A DNA stretch of 64,000 nucleotides from Nitrospira sp. (GTDB lineage: Bacteria > Nitrospirota > Nitrospiria > Nitrospirales > Nitrospiraceae), in NCBI GenBank assembly GCA_016873495.1, contig VGXC01000003.1, forward strand, positions 1 to 64,000, read 5' to 3'. Each line of letters opens with the position of its first letter. Within the stretch, counting starts at the first letter, position 1. Shown one piece after another: positions 36,249 to 43,176 of this stretch. The translations under genes were made by a program, and so were the position numbers. Below the pieces are notes generated by a model. That model saw only the letters and a program-made list of their open reading frames with translations. It had not been told where the DNA came from and made no database searches.

Positions 36249-37495
36249 CCAAGCCACCCAGACACAGAGGCCGGGCGGCCACCCGGCCGACCCGTTCGGC
36301 GCCGCGACGACACGGCATCCTGCCCTACCAGCGGCTCAAACAGCTCATCGCCCAACAGGCCATCCGCGCGGAGGTGCCGATCCAAGAGCGGCAGATCCAG
36401 CCGGCCAGCCTGGATTTGCGCCTGGGCCGGAAAGCCTACCGGCTGCTTAGCAGCTTCCTTCCGGAGCGCACGGACATCCAAAGCCGCCTGAGCCTGCGGC
36501 AAGGATCGGTGCAGTCCTGGGGGCAGGAGGTCCTGGACTTCTACCAGTCCGATCTCGTGATGTACGAGATGGACTTGCGCGACGGGGCCATCCTCGAGAA
36601 GGGCCACGTCTATTTGGTGCCGCTGCTGGAAAGTCTCAACCTCCCCAAGCAACTCCGCGCCAGGGCCAACCCCAAGAGCACGACCGGACGCCTGGATGTC
36701 TTCACGCGCGTCATCACGGACCTGAACACCGGCTTCGACGAAATCCGACCCGGCTACCAGGGCCCGATGTATCTGGAGATCGTCCCCCGGTCCTTCGCGA
36801 TCAAGGTCCGCACCGGCCTGTCCTTGAACCAGCTGCGGCTCATCCAGGGTCCCGCCACCCTGTCGGACCAGGGCATCCTCTCGCTGCACCGGAGCGAGCC
36901 CCTGCTCTACCGCAATGTGCCGGACCCGAAGCCCCTGGGGGCGCGCGAGATTCGCACCGACCGGGGCCTCTTCCTGCGGGTGGACCTGCGGGGCCAGGAC
37001 CCGGACCTCAAGACCCTGGGCACCGAGCCGATCATCGGCTACCGGGCCAAGAAGAACAGCCATGTGATCGACCTCTCCAAGATCGGCCACTATGCGGCCT
37101 TGGACTTCTGGGAGCCGCTCCGGCGCCATCGCAACGACAGCCTCTTGCTGGAACCGGAGGAGTTTTACATTCTCGCGTCGAAGGAGCGCATCCGCGTGCC
37201 GCCCGGCTATGCGGCCGAGATGGTGGCCTACGAAGCGGCCTGCGGCGAACTGCGCACGCACTACGCCGGCTTTTTCGATCCCGGATTCGGCTACGGGCGC
37301 GGGGAACTGCAGGGCACCCAGGTGGTGTTGGAAGTGCGGCCTCATGACGTCCCCTTCCAGATCTACGATGGACAAACCTTCTTCAAGGTTGTATATGAAT
37401 CCATGCAAGAACTCCCCACACAGGTGTACGGAGCGGCCTTGGGTTCCTCCTACCAACGGCAGGGCCTCACGTTGAGCAAACATTTTAAAGCGTGA
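36245..37495 (+). CDS. dcd: 2'-Deoxycytidine 5'-triphosphate deaminase
   Basis: Deaminates dCTP to dUTP for thymidylate synthesis. This is the long, two-part form (416 residues) with motifs of the dUTPase/DCD fold: QPASLDLRLG, ARANPKSTTGRLDVFTRV, DLNTGFDEIRPGYQGPMYLEI and AGFFDPGFGYG. The GTG start overlaps the KamA stop by four bases, and the N-terminal ~20 residues are a basic extension. Bacterial short DCD is about 190 residues; the double-length form occurs in several bacterial groups. Confidence 0.88.
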   Translation: MTKPPRHRGRAATRPTRSAPRRHGILPYQRLKQLIAQQAIRAEVPIQERQIQPASLDLRLGRKAYRLLSSFLPERTDIQSRLSLRQGSVQSWGQEVLDFYQSDLVMYEMDLRDGAILEKGHVYLVPLLESLNLPKQLRARANPKSTTGRLDVFTRVITDLNTGFDEIRPGYQGPMYLEIVPRSFAIKVRTGLSLNQLRLIQGPATLSDQGILSLHRSEPLLYRNVPDPKPLGAREIRTDRGLFLRVDLRGQDPDLKTLGTEPIIGYRAKKNSHVIDLSKIGHYAALDFWEPLRRHRNDSLLLEPEEFYILASKERIRVPPGYAAEMVAYEAACGELRTHYAGFFDPGFGYGRGELQGTQVVLEVRPHDVPFQIYDGQTFFKVVYESMQELPTQVYGAALGSSYQRQGLTLSKHFKA

Positions 37496-37497
37496 CC

Positions 37498-37929
37498 ATG
37501 TCGCCGACCGAACCAGACCAGCCAGGGACCGAGCCCTCCGATCCCTCCGTCGCGTCCCATCCGACCGGGGGGCGAAGCCGTGACCAGGACTCGCAGGAAG
37601 ACCGCCAATTCAACATCGCGCAGATGATGGTCGGCACGGCGATGATCTTCGTCGGCTTCCTGAACGTCCTGCTGTCGATCAGCGGCGGGTTCGAAATCGC
37701 CGGCGTGGTCCCGGTCCTCCTGTACTTTGCCGGCCTGGCGATCTGGGCCCATGCCACGGTCGCCAATCCCACGGTGCGGTACACCGTCATTACCCTCTCC
37801 GTCACCATGGCGCTGGCGTTCCTCAGCTACGGCGAAGTGCTCTTCTGGCACAAGCAACTGATCTTCTGGGGCACCATCCTGATGGTCGGCTACTTCATGT
37901 TCAAGACCGCGACGCCCGACAAGACGTAA
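37498..37929 (+). CDS. Hypothetical four-TM membrane protein
   Basis: A protein of 143 residues from the ATG at 37498 (a GTG at 37492 overlapping the dcd stop is possible). The first ~40 residues are polar and rich in Pro, Ser and Asp, followed by about four transmembrane helices (roughly 42-62, 67-85, 91-111 and 116-136). No family recognised. It is tightly packed between dcd and a glycosyltransferase, with its TAATG stop/start overlap shared with the next gene, so it belongs to that transcript. Confidence 0.65.
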   Translation: MSPTEPDQPGTEPSDPSVASHPTGGRSRDQDSQEDRQFNIAQMMVGTAMIFVGFLNVLLSISGGFEIAGVVPVLLYFAGLAIWAHATVANPTVRYTVITLSVTMALAFLSYGEVLFWHKQLIFWGTILMVGYFMFKTATPDKT

Positions 37930-38627
37930 TGACGGTCAGCGTCGTCATCCCGACCCTGAACGAAGAACAGGTCCTGCCGCAGACTCTCGCTCAAACCCTC
38001 ACGCTCGGTTTTGAGGAATTGCTGGTGGTGGACGGGGGCAGCCGAGATCGAACCTACGAGATCGTGGCCTCCATCCGCACCGCGGCGCCCGATGCCCCCA
38101 TCACCCTGATCACCAGCCGGCCGGGCCGCGCCCTGCAAATGAACGTCGGCGCTGCGGCCGGTCGGGGCGACGCCCTGTTGTTTCTCCACGCCGACACCCG
38201 GCTGCCGAACAACGCCAAGCAGGCCATCGTCAAAGCGCTGCAGGCGCCTGAGTGCGTCGGCGGGCGCTTCGATCTGCGCTTCGATCGGGACCGCCCCCTC
38301 AGCCGGCTGATTGCATTCATGATCAACTGGCGCTCCCGCCTCAGCGGCATCGCCACCGGCGACCAGGCCATCTTCGTGCGGCGCTCGGTCTTCGAGCGGA
38401 TGGGAGGGTTCGCCACCATCCCACTGATGGAGGATGTGGACCTGACCCGCCGCCTGAACCGGATGGGGCCCGTCGCCTGTTTGCGCGACCGGGTGGTCAC
38501 GTCGTTCCGACGCTGGGAAACCAACGGCCCGATCCGCACGATCCTGCTCATGTGGCTGCTCCGATTCCTTTATTGGATCGGCGTCAGCCCGATTCGGCTC
38601 AAACGCATGTACAGTGATACGCGATGA
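37929..38627 (+). CDS. TIGR04283-type family 2 glycosyltransferase
   Basis: GT-A glycosyltransferase of 232 residues: VVIPTLNEE, VVDGGSRDRT, the DXD-like LHADTRLP, and GGFATIPLMEDVDLTRRL. It matches the TIGR04283 group often found beside TIGR04282 proteins, and both have been linked by genome context to arsenosugar synthesis in some bacteria. The partner is present at 39103-39801, but a four-helix-bundle gene now separates the two. No arsS or arsM is in the window, so the sugar and acceptor are unknown. Confidence 0.88.
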   Translation: MTVSVVIPTLNEEQVLPQTLAQTLTLGFEELLVVDGGSRDRTYEIVASIRTAAPDAPITLITSRPGRALQMNVGAAAGRGDALLFLHADTRLPNNAKQAIVKALQAPECVGGRFDLRFDRDRPLSRLIAFMINWRSRLSGIATGDQAIFVRRSVFERMGGFATIPLMEDVDLTRRLNRMGPVACLRDRVVTSFRRWETNGPIRTILLMWLLRFLYWIGVSPIRLKRMYSDTR

Positions 38628-39046
38628 CACCTGTCAGAATGCAGAAAGCAGAAGGCAGAATGCAGGCCGGGCAGGCGCTTCAAGGGCCCAGAGACCTCAA
38701 GGTCTATCAGTTGGCTTACCAGGTAGCCATGGAGATATTTAAGGAATCCAAAGCCTTTCCCAAGGACGAACGTTTCTCACTGACGGATCAAATTCGTCGT
38801 TCATCGCGCAGCATGGTTACAAATCTTGCAGAGGCTTTTCGTAAGCGAAGGTATCCCAACATGTTCTTGAATAAGTTGACGGACGCTGATGCCGAGGCTG
38901 CCGAAACGCAAGTATGGCTCGATTTTGCTCGAGATTGCGGATACTTGCCCATGACGTCCTATGACCGTTTACGATCAGACTATGAAGAAATAGGCAGAAT
39001 GTTGGGCCATATGATGGCTCACCCTAGCAAATTCGTGCAGCGCTAG
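38624..39046 (+). CDS. Four-helix-bundle (S23/IVP-like, TIGR02436) protein
   Basis: Helical protein of the 23S rRNA intervening-sequence (S23) family: LKVYQLAYQVAMEI, LTDQIRRSSRSMVTNLAEAF and a C-terminal helix with YEEIGRMLGHMM. The ATG at 38624 overlaps the glycosyltransferase stop. The first dozen codons come from a repeat, so translation may begin at the ATG at 38660. Its composition is visibly more AT-rich than both neighbours, and it is bounded by inverted repeats, so it looks like an insertion in the glycosyltransferase operon. S23 proteins are related in fold to the Avd accessory protein of diversity-generating retroelements, but no reverse transcriptase is near. Confidence 0.85.
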   Translation: MTPVRMQKAEGRMQAGQALQGPRDLKVYQLAYQVAMEIFKESKAFPKDERFSLTDQIRRSSRSMVTNLAEAFRKRRYPNMFLNKLTDADAEAAETQVWLDFARDCGYLPMTSYDRLRSDYEEIGRMLGHMMAHPSKFVQR

Positions 39047-39078
39047 TGCTGCCGACTGCATTCTGCTTTCTGCCTTCT
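38635..39078. mobile_element. Inverted-repeat-bounded unit carrying the four-helix-bundle gene
   Basis: The left repeat GCAGAAGGCAGAATGCAG (38648-38665) lies in a longer CAGAATGCAGAAAGC tract. The right repeat (39056-39078) reads CTGCATTCTGCTTTCTGCC and is its inverse, 21 of 23 bases matching. The unit sits exactly between two glycosyltransferase genes that normally adjoin. The arrangement parallels rRNA intervening sequences, which carry the same gene family between inverted repeats. Confidence 0.55.
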
Positions 39079-39102
39079 ATGTACGACCCTAGGTGAATGC
39101 CC

Positions 39103-39801
39103 ATGGCGAACCCGCATGCGCTCGTCGTCTTCGGCAAGGCGCCGATTCCCGGCCAGGTCAAGACCCGCCTCTGCCCCCCGCTCACGCCGGATGAAGCAGC
39201 CACGCTCCAAGGCAGCCTGGTGCTGGACGTGGTCGAGCGGGCCCGCGCTGCGGCCAAGTCGGGCCGGTACGATTGCGTCTTCGCGTGCGCCCCCTCCCGC
39301 GACCACGTGTTCTTCAAAGTGTTGGAGGACCGGCAGGGGCTGCGCCTGCTGGATCAAATCGGCGACGATCTGGGCGCCCGCATGCACCGGACATTTCAGG
39401 AGCTGTTCGAGCGGGGCTACCAGCAGGTGGTCATGGTGGGAACGGACGTGCCGACCCTCCCCGGTTCGACCTTCGGGGCGGCCTTTCGCGCGCTGCAAGA
39501 CCATGACTTGGTCTTGGGACCGGCGCTGGACGGAGGCTATTATTTGATCGGCCTGAACCGGCCGGCGCCGGACTTGTTCGCGGGGATTCCCTGGTCCACC
39601 GATCAGGTTGCAGCCCTGACAAGGAAAAAGGCCGAAGGCTTGGGACTTAAGACGGCCCTGCTCTCCCCCTATCGGGACCTGGACCGGCTGGAGGATTTGC
39701 AGGCACTGATCGGCGAAGCCAAGTCGGCCTCAAAGACTTTTTCTCCCCGCACCGCCGGCGTCTTGCACACGTTGGCGGAGCGGCTGCGATCGAGAACATG
39801 A
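39103..39801 (+). CDS. TIGR04282-type glycosyltransferase
   Basis: A 232-residue GT-A-like protein of the TIGR04282 group: VFGKAPIPGQVKTRL, VGTDVPTLPG, and GPALDGGYYLIGL with the DGGYY metal/nucleotide site. The ATG at 39103 follows AGGTGA; an ATG at 39097 is also in frame. It is the usual partner of TIGR04283 glycosyltransferases. The two were probably one translational unit before the four-helix-bundle unit was inserted between them. Confidence 0.86.
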   Translation: MANPHALVVFGKAPIPGQVKTRLCPPLTPDEAATLQGSLVLDVVERARAAAKSGRYDCVFACAPSRDHVFFKVLEDRQGLRLLDQIGDDLGARMHRTFQELFERGYQQVVMVGTDVPTLPGSTFGAAFRALQDHDLVLGPALDGGYYLIGLNRPAPDLFAGIPWSTDQVAALTRKKAEGLGLKTALLSPYRDLDRLEDLQALIGEAKSASKTFSPRTAGVLHTLAERLRSRT

Positions 39802-39829
39802 AAGACTGGGGAAACGGCAGGAGGAACAG

Positions 39830-40564
39830 ATGAGTCAACGAGTGGCCGTGATCACCGGCGGAGCGATGGGCATCGGACGCGCCATCGCGATCGACCTGGC
39901 CGCGCAACAGTGGCGGGTGGCGATCTGTTACCGGGCCAGCGAACGGGAGGCGAATGAAACGGCGGCGGCCATCACGGAGCGAGGCGGCACCCCGCTCGCC
40001 ATCCGTTGCGATGTCTCCGATCCCAAGGCATGCCAGGCGTTAGTCCAACAGGTGGAACAGACCTGGGGGCAAATAGACGCGCTGATCCACTGCGCCGGCC
40101 CCTACCATCGCGTCAACCTGATGGAAGAAACGCCCGCGGGATGGGCGGAAATGTTCGAACACAACTTGCACCCGATTTTTTATCTGAGCCAGGCGGCCGC
40201 GCCGGGCATGAAAGCCCGCAAGTCAGGCCGGATCGTCACCTTCAGCATGGCCAACGCAGACCAGATGATCGCCCAGCCGGAGGTCACCGCCCATTACATC
40301 GCCAAAGCCGGCGTGCTGATCCTGACCAAAACCCTGGCCAAACTGCTCGCCCCGTACGGCATCACCGTCAATGCCGTCTCGCCGGGGTTCATCGATTCGG
40401 GCAGCGCCCCGCCGGGCGAACTGGCCGGCGTGGTCAAACGCATCCCGGCCGGCTACGTCGGCGAAGTGAAGGACACGGTGGCGGCGGTGAAGTTCCTGCT
40501 CTCCGACGAGGCCCGCTACATCACCGGAACCAACATCCATGTTTCGGGAGGATGGGGGATATAG
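39830..40564 (+). CDS. SDR-family oxidoreductase
   Basis: Short-chain dehydrogenase/reductase of 244 residues. The NAD(P) loop is TGGAMGIG at about 9-16, NNAG is replaced by HCAGPYHR, and the catalytic Tyr155-x3-Lys159 lies in HYIAKAG, with the VSPGFIDSG loop after it. AGGAGGAA precedes the ATG. The protein resembles 3-oxoacyl-ACP- and pteridine-reductase-like SDRs; the substrate cannot be told. It ends the plus-strand run before the convergent cassette region. Confidence 0.88.
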   Translation: MSQRVAVITGGAMGIGRAIAIDLAAQQWRVAICYRASEREANETAAAITERGGTPLAIRCDVSDPKACQALVQQVEQTWGQIDALIHCAGPYHRVNLMEETPAGWAEMFEHNLHPIFYLSQAAAPGMKARKSGRIVTFSMANADQMIAQPEVTAHYIAKAGVLILTKTLAKLLAPYGITVNAVSPGFIDSGSAPPGELAGVVKRIPAGYVGEVKDTVAAVKFLLSDEARYITGTNIHVSGGWGI

Positions 40565-40699
40565 GAAACGAGCTGGCAGCCCGGTCTCGCTTCGTGCTCG
40601 CGCAACGCGCGGCCTCGGAAGGCCCTCGTTGGACGCGCGCAGTTGAAGAAAGACCGGGCCGCCGCTCAAAGGAAGGGGCCTTCACCATTAAATAAGACG

Positions 40700-40734
40700 A
40701 AAGGCGACAGGCCGCTTGAGGACCTGTCGCCTTT
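40700..40734. terminator. Bidirectional terminator hairpin, copy 1
   Basis: AAAGGCGACAGG (40700-40711) pairs perfectly with CCTGTCGCCTTT (40723-40734) around an 11-base loop. It lies between convergent units (SDR on plus, cassette genes on minus). The stem and part of the loop (CCGCTT) recur at 59896-59930, also between convergent genes. Confidence 0.75.
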
Positions 40735-40867
40735 CACGCTTCGCCACGTTTATGGGGCTACGACAATGGTGATCGCCCTACAAATTGCAGATGTCCTCGT
40801 TTTCTTCATCCGAACATCCACGTCAGCGGCAGGTGAGGGATCGACATAACCGTTCCTTTCCCACCCA

Positions 40868-40933
40868 TCACGCGCCACTGTTTTCGAAAAGGGCTTGTAA
40901 GAGCGGTTCGACTTCACCCTTTCCGCCCCCCAT
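40868..40933 (-). pseudogene. Possible 3' fragment of a Grx4-type glutaredoxin gene
   Basis: Minus-strand reading gives MGGGKGEVEPLLQALFENSGA and a stop. This aligns with the end of the intact grxD at 42382 (MEAKGEVEPLLKTAFGK), with eight identical residues in a row and similar bases around them. It starts only 20 bases from the attC site, where similarity ends. It looks like a relic of a second glutaredoxin gene cut by the cassette region. Chance similarity is possible given its length. The rest of the 40565-40952 gap shows no other gene. Confidence 0.4.
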
Positions 40934-40952
40934 CGCAGCGGTCTCGAATGCG

Positions 40953-40985
40953 GCCTAACGACCAAGCTCAGCGCTCTGGTTAGGC
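40953..40985 (-). other. Very short attC-like site
   Basis: GCCTAAC (40953-40959) and GTTAGGC (40979-40985) bound only 33 bases. On the minus strand CCA-g-AGC pairs with GCT-TGG inside, leaving one extrahelical G, an unpaired TCG spacer and a 5-base loop. This is a minimal or truncated attC. The stop codon of the minus-strand gene at 40980 lies in its R'' box, typical of gene cassettes. Confidence 0.65.
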
Positions 40986-41495
40986 CTTGTTTTCTGCACC
41001 GGCCTTCTTATCGGCTTCAAACTTTTTCTTAAGCTTTAAGGCTGTCTCTCTCGAAGGCGGTGTGTCTTCGTTCTCTTTGCACACCTCTTCGTATTCCTTC
41101 ATCACCAACTCAAATCGCTTTGCGAACTCTGCCACATCAAGCGTTTTATCCACATATGCTGCCTTCAGACATGCGAGTGCCCTGCTGATTCGATTGAACT
41201 TGTTTCCAAGCTGTCGGTGTCCACGTTCGGCTTTCTCGAAGCCATAGAAGGTCTGAATCCCAACAAGGAAGCTACTTGCTAAGGCCAACAGAGCACCAAT
41301 CCACTTCATTGCGTCAGGGACAATCTTGCCAAGGTCTGCGACCAATACCGAACCGACCACAATGTTAATGACGAGCGATGGCACGCCATACCGTATCCGT
41401 TGATTCTTGTCGCCTTCGGCTTCGACGTAGTGACAGGTTGCGACGAAGTCGCAATCACTCACTGTCGTATCAAGAAGTTCTAATGTCTTTTCCAT
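40980..41495 (-). CDS. Cassette-borne SLATT-like two-TM protein
   Basis: A 171-residue protein with two adjacent transmembrane helices (about 38-58 and 64-84), a GFEKAERGHRQLGNKFNRISRAL helix after them and a long charged C-terminal helix. The layout and the post-TM motif fit SLATT domains, which are predicted to form membrane pores in prokaryotic conflict systems triggered by nucleotide signals. No CD-NTase or SLOG partner is adjacent. It is carried by a gene cassette: the start codon is 11 bases after the core site at 41507-41513, and its stop lies in the next attC. Composition is AT-richer than the chromosome around it. Confidence 0.75.
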   Translation of the reverse strand: MEKTLELLDTTVSDCDFVATCHYVEAEGDKNQRIRYGVPSLVINIVVGSVLVADLGKIVPDAMKWIGALLALASSFLVGIQTFYGFEKAERGHRQLGNKFNRISRALACLKAAYVDKTLDVAEFAKRFELVMKEYEEVCKENEDTPPSRETALKLKKKFEADKKAGAENKA

Positions 41496-41506
41496 AAACT
41501 CACATG

Positions 41507-41593
41507 GCCTAACGTAGAGCTAACCGGCGCTGCGCGGCTTTATCGCGCAGCGTCCAGCGACCGAAGGGAGCGAGGTTGAGCGCCATGTTAGAG
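41507..41593 (-). other. Integron attC recombination site
   Basis: An 87-base attC between two minus-strand cassette genes. Minus-strand reading: R'' CTCTAAC (first base off consensus), L'' GCTcAACC with an extrahelical C, a ~50-base variable palindromic part (including GCTGCGCG with CGCGCAGC), L' GGTTAGC, and R' GTTAGGC at 41513-41507. The upstream gene's stop lies in R''. Confidence 0.88.
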
Positions 41594-41971
41594 CTTGCGC
41601 TCAATGTAACTAATGGACTCATCAAGTTCTGCATGAAGTCTATTTCGCTTGCCTTCTGGGCCGTAATCGACCCACGATTCCTTCAGTCCACGAAGGATGC
41701 GCAAAGTAACTGGGAAATACTCTTTGAAATTTCGCAGTTCAAAAATGACTGCGATCTGTCGATCCAAGCGCATCGGCTGGTTGGGGTCTTCGCGCTCGAC
41801 AAGCTGCTTAATCAACCTGTGATATGCGAGAAAGCGCCGTTCCTTTTGGTCGGCCTTCTTTATCGAAAAGTATGTGTAGGCTGACCATGCTAACGGAATG
41901 ATAACGAGGACGATGCTGAGCGCCCCGGCATTATCGTTTAGCCATTTCCAGATCTGCATCAAAGTTTCCAT
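41588..41971 (-). CDS. Cassette-borne single-TM hypothetical protein
   Basis: A 127-residue protein with one N-terminal transmembrane helix (about 17-37) and a cytoplasmic helical domain (YHRLIKQLV, IAVIFELRNFKEYFPVTLRIL). No family was recognised. Coding on the minus strand, not the overlapping plus-strand frame, is shown by the cassette logic: its ATG is 8 bases from the core site at 41979-41985 and its stop is inside the attC at 41588. No ribosome site is visible in the short leader. Confidence 0.7.
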   Translation of the reverse strand: METLMQIWKWLNDNAGALSIVLVIIPLAWSAYTYFSIKKADQKERRFLAYHRLIKQLVEREDPNQPMRLDRQIAVIFELRNFKEYFPVTLRILRGLKESWVDYGPEGKRNRLHAELDESISYIERKL

Positions 41972-41978
41972 AGATAGC

Positions 41979-41985
41979 TCTAACT
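41979..41985 (-). other. Cassette core site at the outer end of the second array
   Basis: Minus-strand GTTAGAG precedes the 127-residue gene and repeats the variant core of the attC at 41587-41593. No intact attC or attI could be drawn upstream, only a 9-bp inverted repeat (42005-42013 with 42091-42099). No integrase gene is near. Confidence 0.5.
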
Positions 41986-42192
41986 ATTGAGTATACTGAC
42001 CGGCATAGCACGCGTGGACAGGCGGCACACTGGCACGTGATTCTTGTGTAGATTCCATCACTTGTCAACCATCTCCACAGCGCGGGATCGGCGTGCTATA
42101 CAGATCGGCATAGTTCCATTATAGCTGCGAAGGGCTGAGTATCTGATGCAGCATATCCTCTGAACTTCCAGCTCCTCTTCCGCCACGGCCAT

Positions 42193-42228
42193 CCGGCGAG
42201 GTGAGCCACAGCGCGCTCACCTCGCCGG
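42193..42228. terminator. 14-bp perfect hairpin downstream of grxD
   Basis: CCGGCGAGGTGAGC (42193-42206) pairs with GCTCACCTCGCCGG (42215-42228) around CACAGCGC. No T tract follows on either strand, so it may stall or stabilise the grxD transcript end and not terminate by itself. The 41986-42381 gap contains no gene. Confidence 0.5.
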
Positions 42229-42271
42229 CCCACTCTCTCACCCCAGAGCCGCTGCGGGTCTCTAAATGACA

Positions 42272-42360
42272 AGGGCGGCGGTCGTGCTCTCACTGCGCGC
42301 GTGGGACGAGCACTTTCTGAAGTGCGGGTTCCGCGAGCACAAGAGCATGACCGCCGCCCT
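42272..42360. other. Branched palindromic element next to grxD
   Basis: An 89-base structure closed by a perfect 12-bp stem (AGGGCGGCGGTC at 42272-42283 with GACCGCCGCCCT at 42349-42360). Inside, GTGCTC (42284-42289) can pair with either of two GAGCAC copies (42308-42313 or 42335-42340), and GCGG-gtt-CCGC forms a small hairpin (42324-42334). It lies 21 bases after the grxD stop codon and could be a 3' RNA element or a relic repeat. Confidence 0.5.
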
Positions 42361-42381
42361 CGCTCCTCTAGAAAAACTGAT

Positions 42382-42705
42382 CTATTTGCCGAACGCAGTC
42401 TTCAGCAGCGGCTCGACCTCACCCTTGGCTTCCATCGGGTCCAGGATGTCCGTATCTCCATAGAACTGCCCGTTGATGAAGACCTTGGGCAGGGTCGGCC
42501 AGTTGGTCATCTTCGAGAGCGCCTCGCGCTTGGCCGGATTCTGAAGCACGTCCACCACTTCAAAGGGGAATCCGTACTTCTCGAAAAACTGCACGGTCTC
42601 CCTGGTGAAGCCGCACATGGGCATCTGCTTGGTGCCCTTGCCGTAGATCAGAATCTTGTGCTGTTTGATCTCCGCCTGAATCTCGTCGTCGATCGGATTA
42701 CCCAT
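42382..42705 (-). CDS. grxD: Grx4-family monothiol glutaredoxin
   Basis: Monothiol glutaredoxin of 107 residues involved in Fe-S cluster transfer and iron sensing. The motif is MPMCGFT, with the active Cys at about 31 and Thr where most members have Ser (CGFS). The glutathione-binding WPTLPKVFINGQFYGDTDIL stretch, given here as WPTLP and GDTDI, is intact. The start at 42705 follows GGAGGTGA. BolA lies 59 bases upstream on the same strand; Grx4 and BolA form a [2Fe-2S] heterodimer, so the two are likely partners. Confidence 0.92.
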   Translation of the reverse strand: MGNPIDDEIQAEIKQHKILIYGKGTKQMPMCGFTRETVQFFEKYGFPFEVVDVLQNPAKREALSKMTNWPTLPKVFINGQFYGDTDILDPMEAKGEVEPLLKTAFGK

Positions 42706-42764
42706 CGTCTCACCTCCGGCCTGGTTGTTTCGTCCTTCGCTGTTCACCATTCACTGTTCACGTT

Positions 42765-43004
42765 TCACGATCCTTCGGGGGTTTCCGCTTTCAGTTCGAG
42801 CGCGTGGATGCGCCCGTCCTTCATCGGCTCGTCCAGCGATTGGTAGATCATCCGATGCCGATCCAGGAGGTTCTTCCCCTTGAACGCATCCGACACCACC
42901 CGGACCATCAGATGGTCCATGGTGCCGGTGCGGTCCGTCACCGTCACCGAGGCGTCCGGCATCGCCTTGCGAATATAGCTCGTCAGAACATCCGTGCTGA
43001 TCAT
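42765..43004 (-). CDS. BolA/IbaG-family protein
   Basis: A 79-residue BolA-like protein, starting at the ATG at 43004 and not at the longer frame. It has the class-II KH-like fold signature: an N-terminal helix, VTVTDRTGTMDHLMVRVVSDAFKG split over two strands, and the invariant LDRHRMIY with its His. BolA proteins bind monothiol glutaredoxins through this His and the cluster. The grxD gene follows directly, which supports a BolA-Grx4 pair for iron-sulfur handling. Confidence 0.88.
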   Translation of the reverse strand: MISTDVLTSYIRKAMPDASVTVTDRTGTMDHLMVRVVSDAFKGKNLLDRHRMIYQSLDEPMKDGRIHALELKAETPEGS

Positions 43005-43176
43005 CGTTGTCCGGCCCCCTGGTTTGAAAGCAGGCAAAGCATAACGCACCCCCGGCGCGAAACGCAAACGCCAGCCGGGCCTCACGCCCGCTCATTTGCC
43101 TGCCTATTCCGTATGGAATTCCCCGAGAATGGCGAGAAACAACTCGTGGCCGCAGGCCCTTGCCCATGCCGGCACT

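Noticed and set aside
41576-41884. Plus-strand 102-codon frame opposite the cassette gene at 41588-41971
   Set aside because: Orientation of both flanking attC/core sites and the stop codon inside the attC R'' box support the minus-strand gene.
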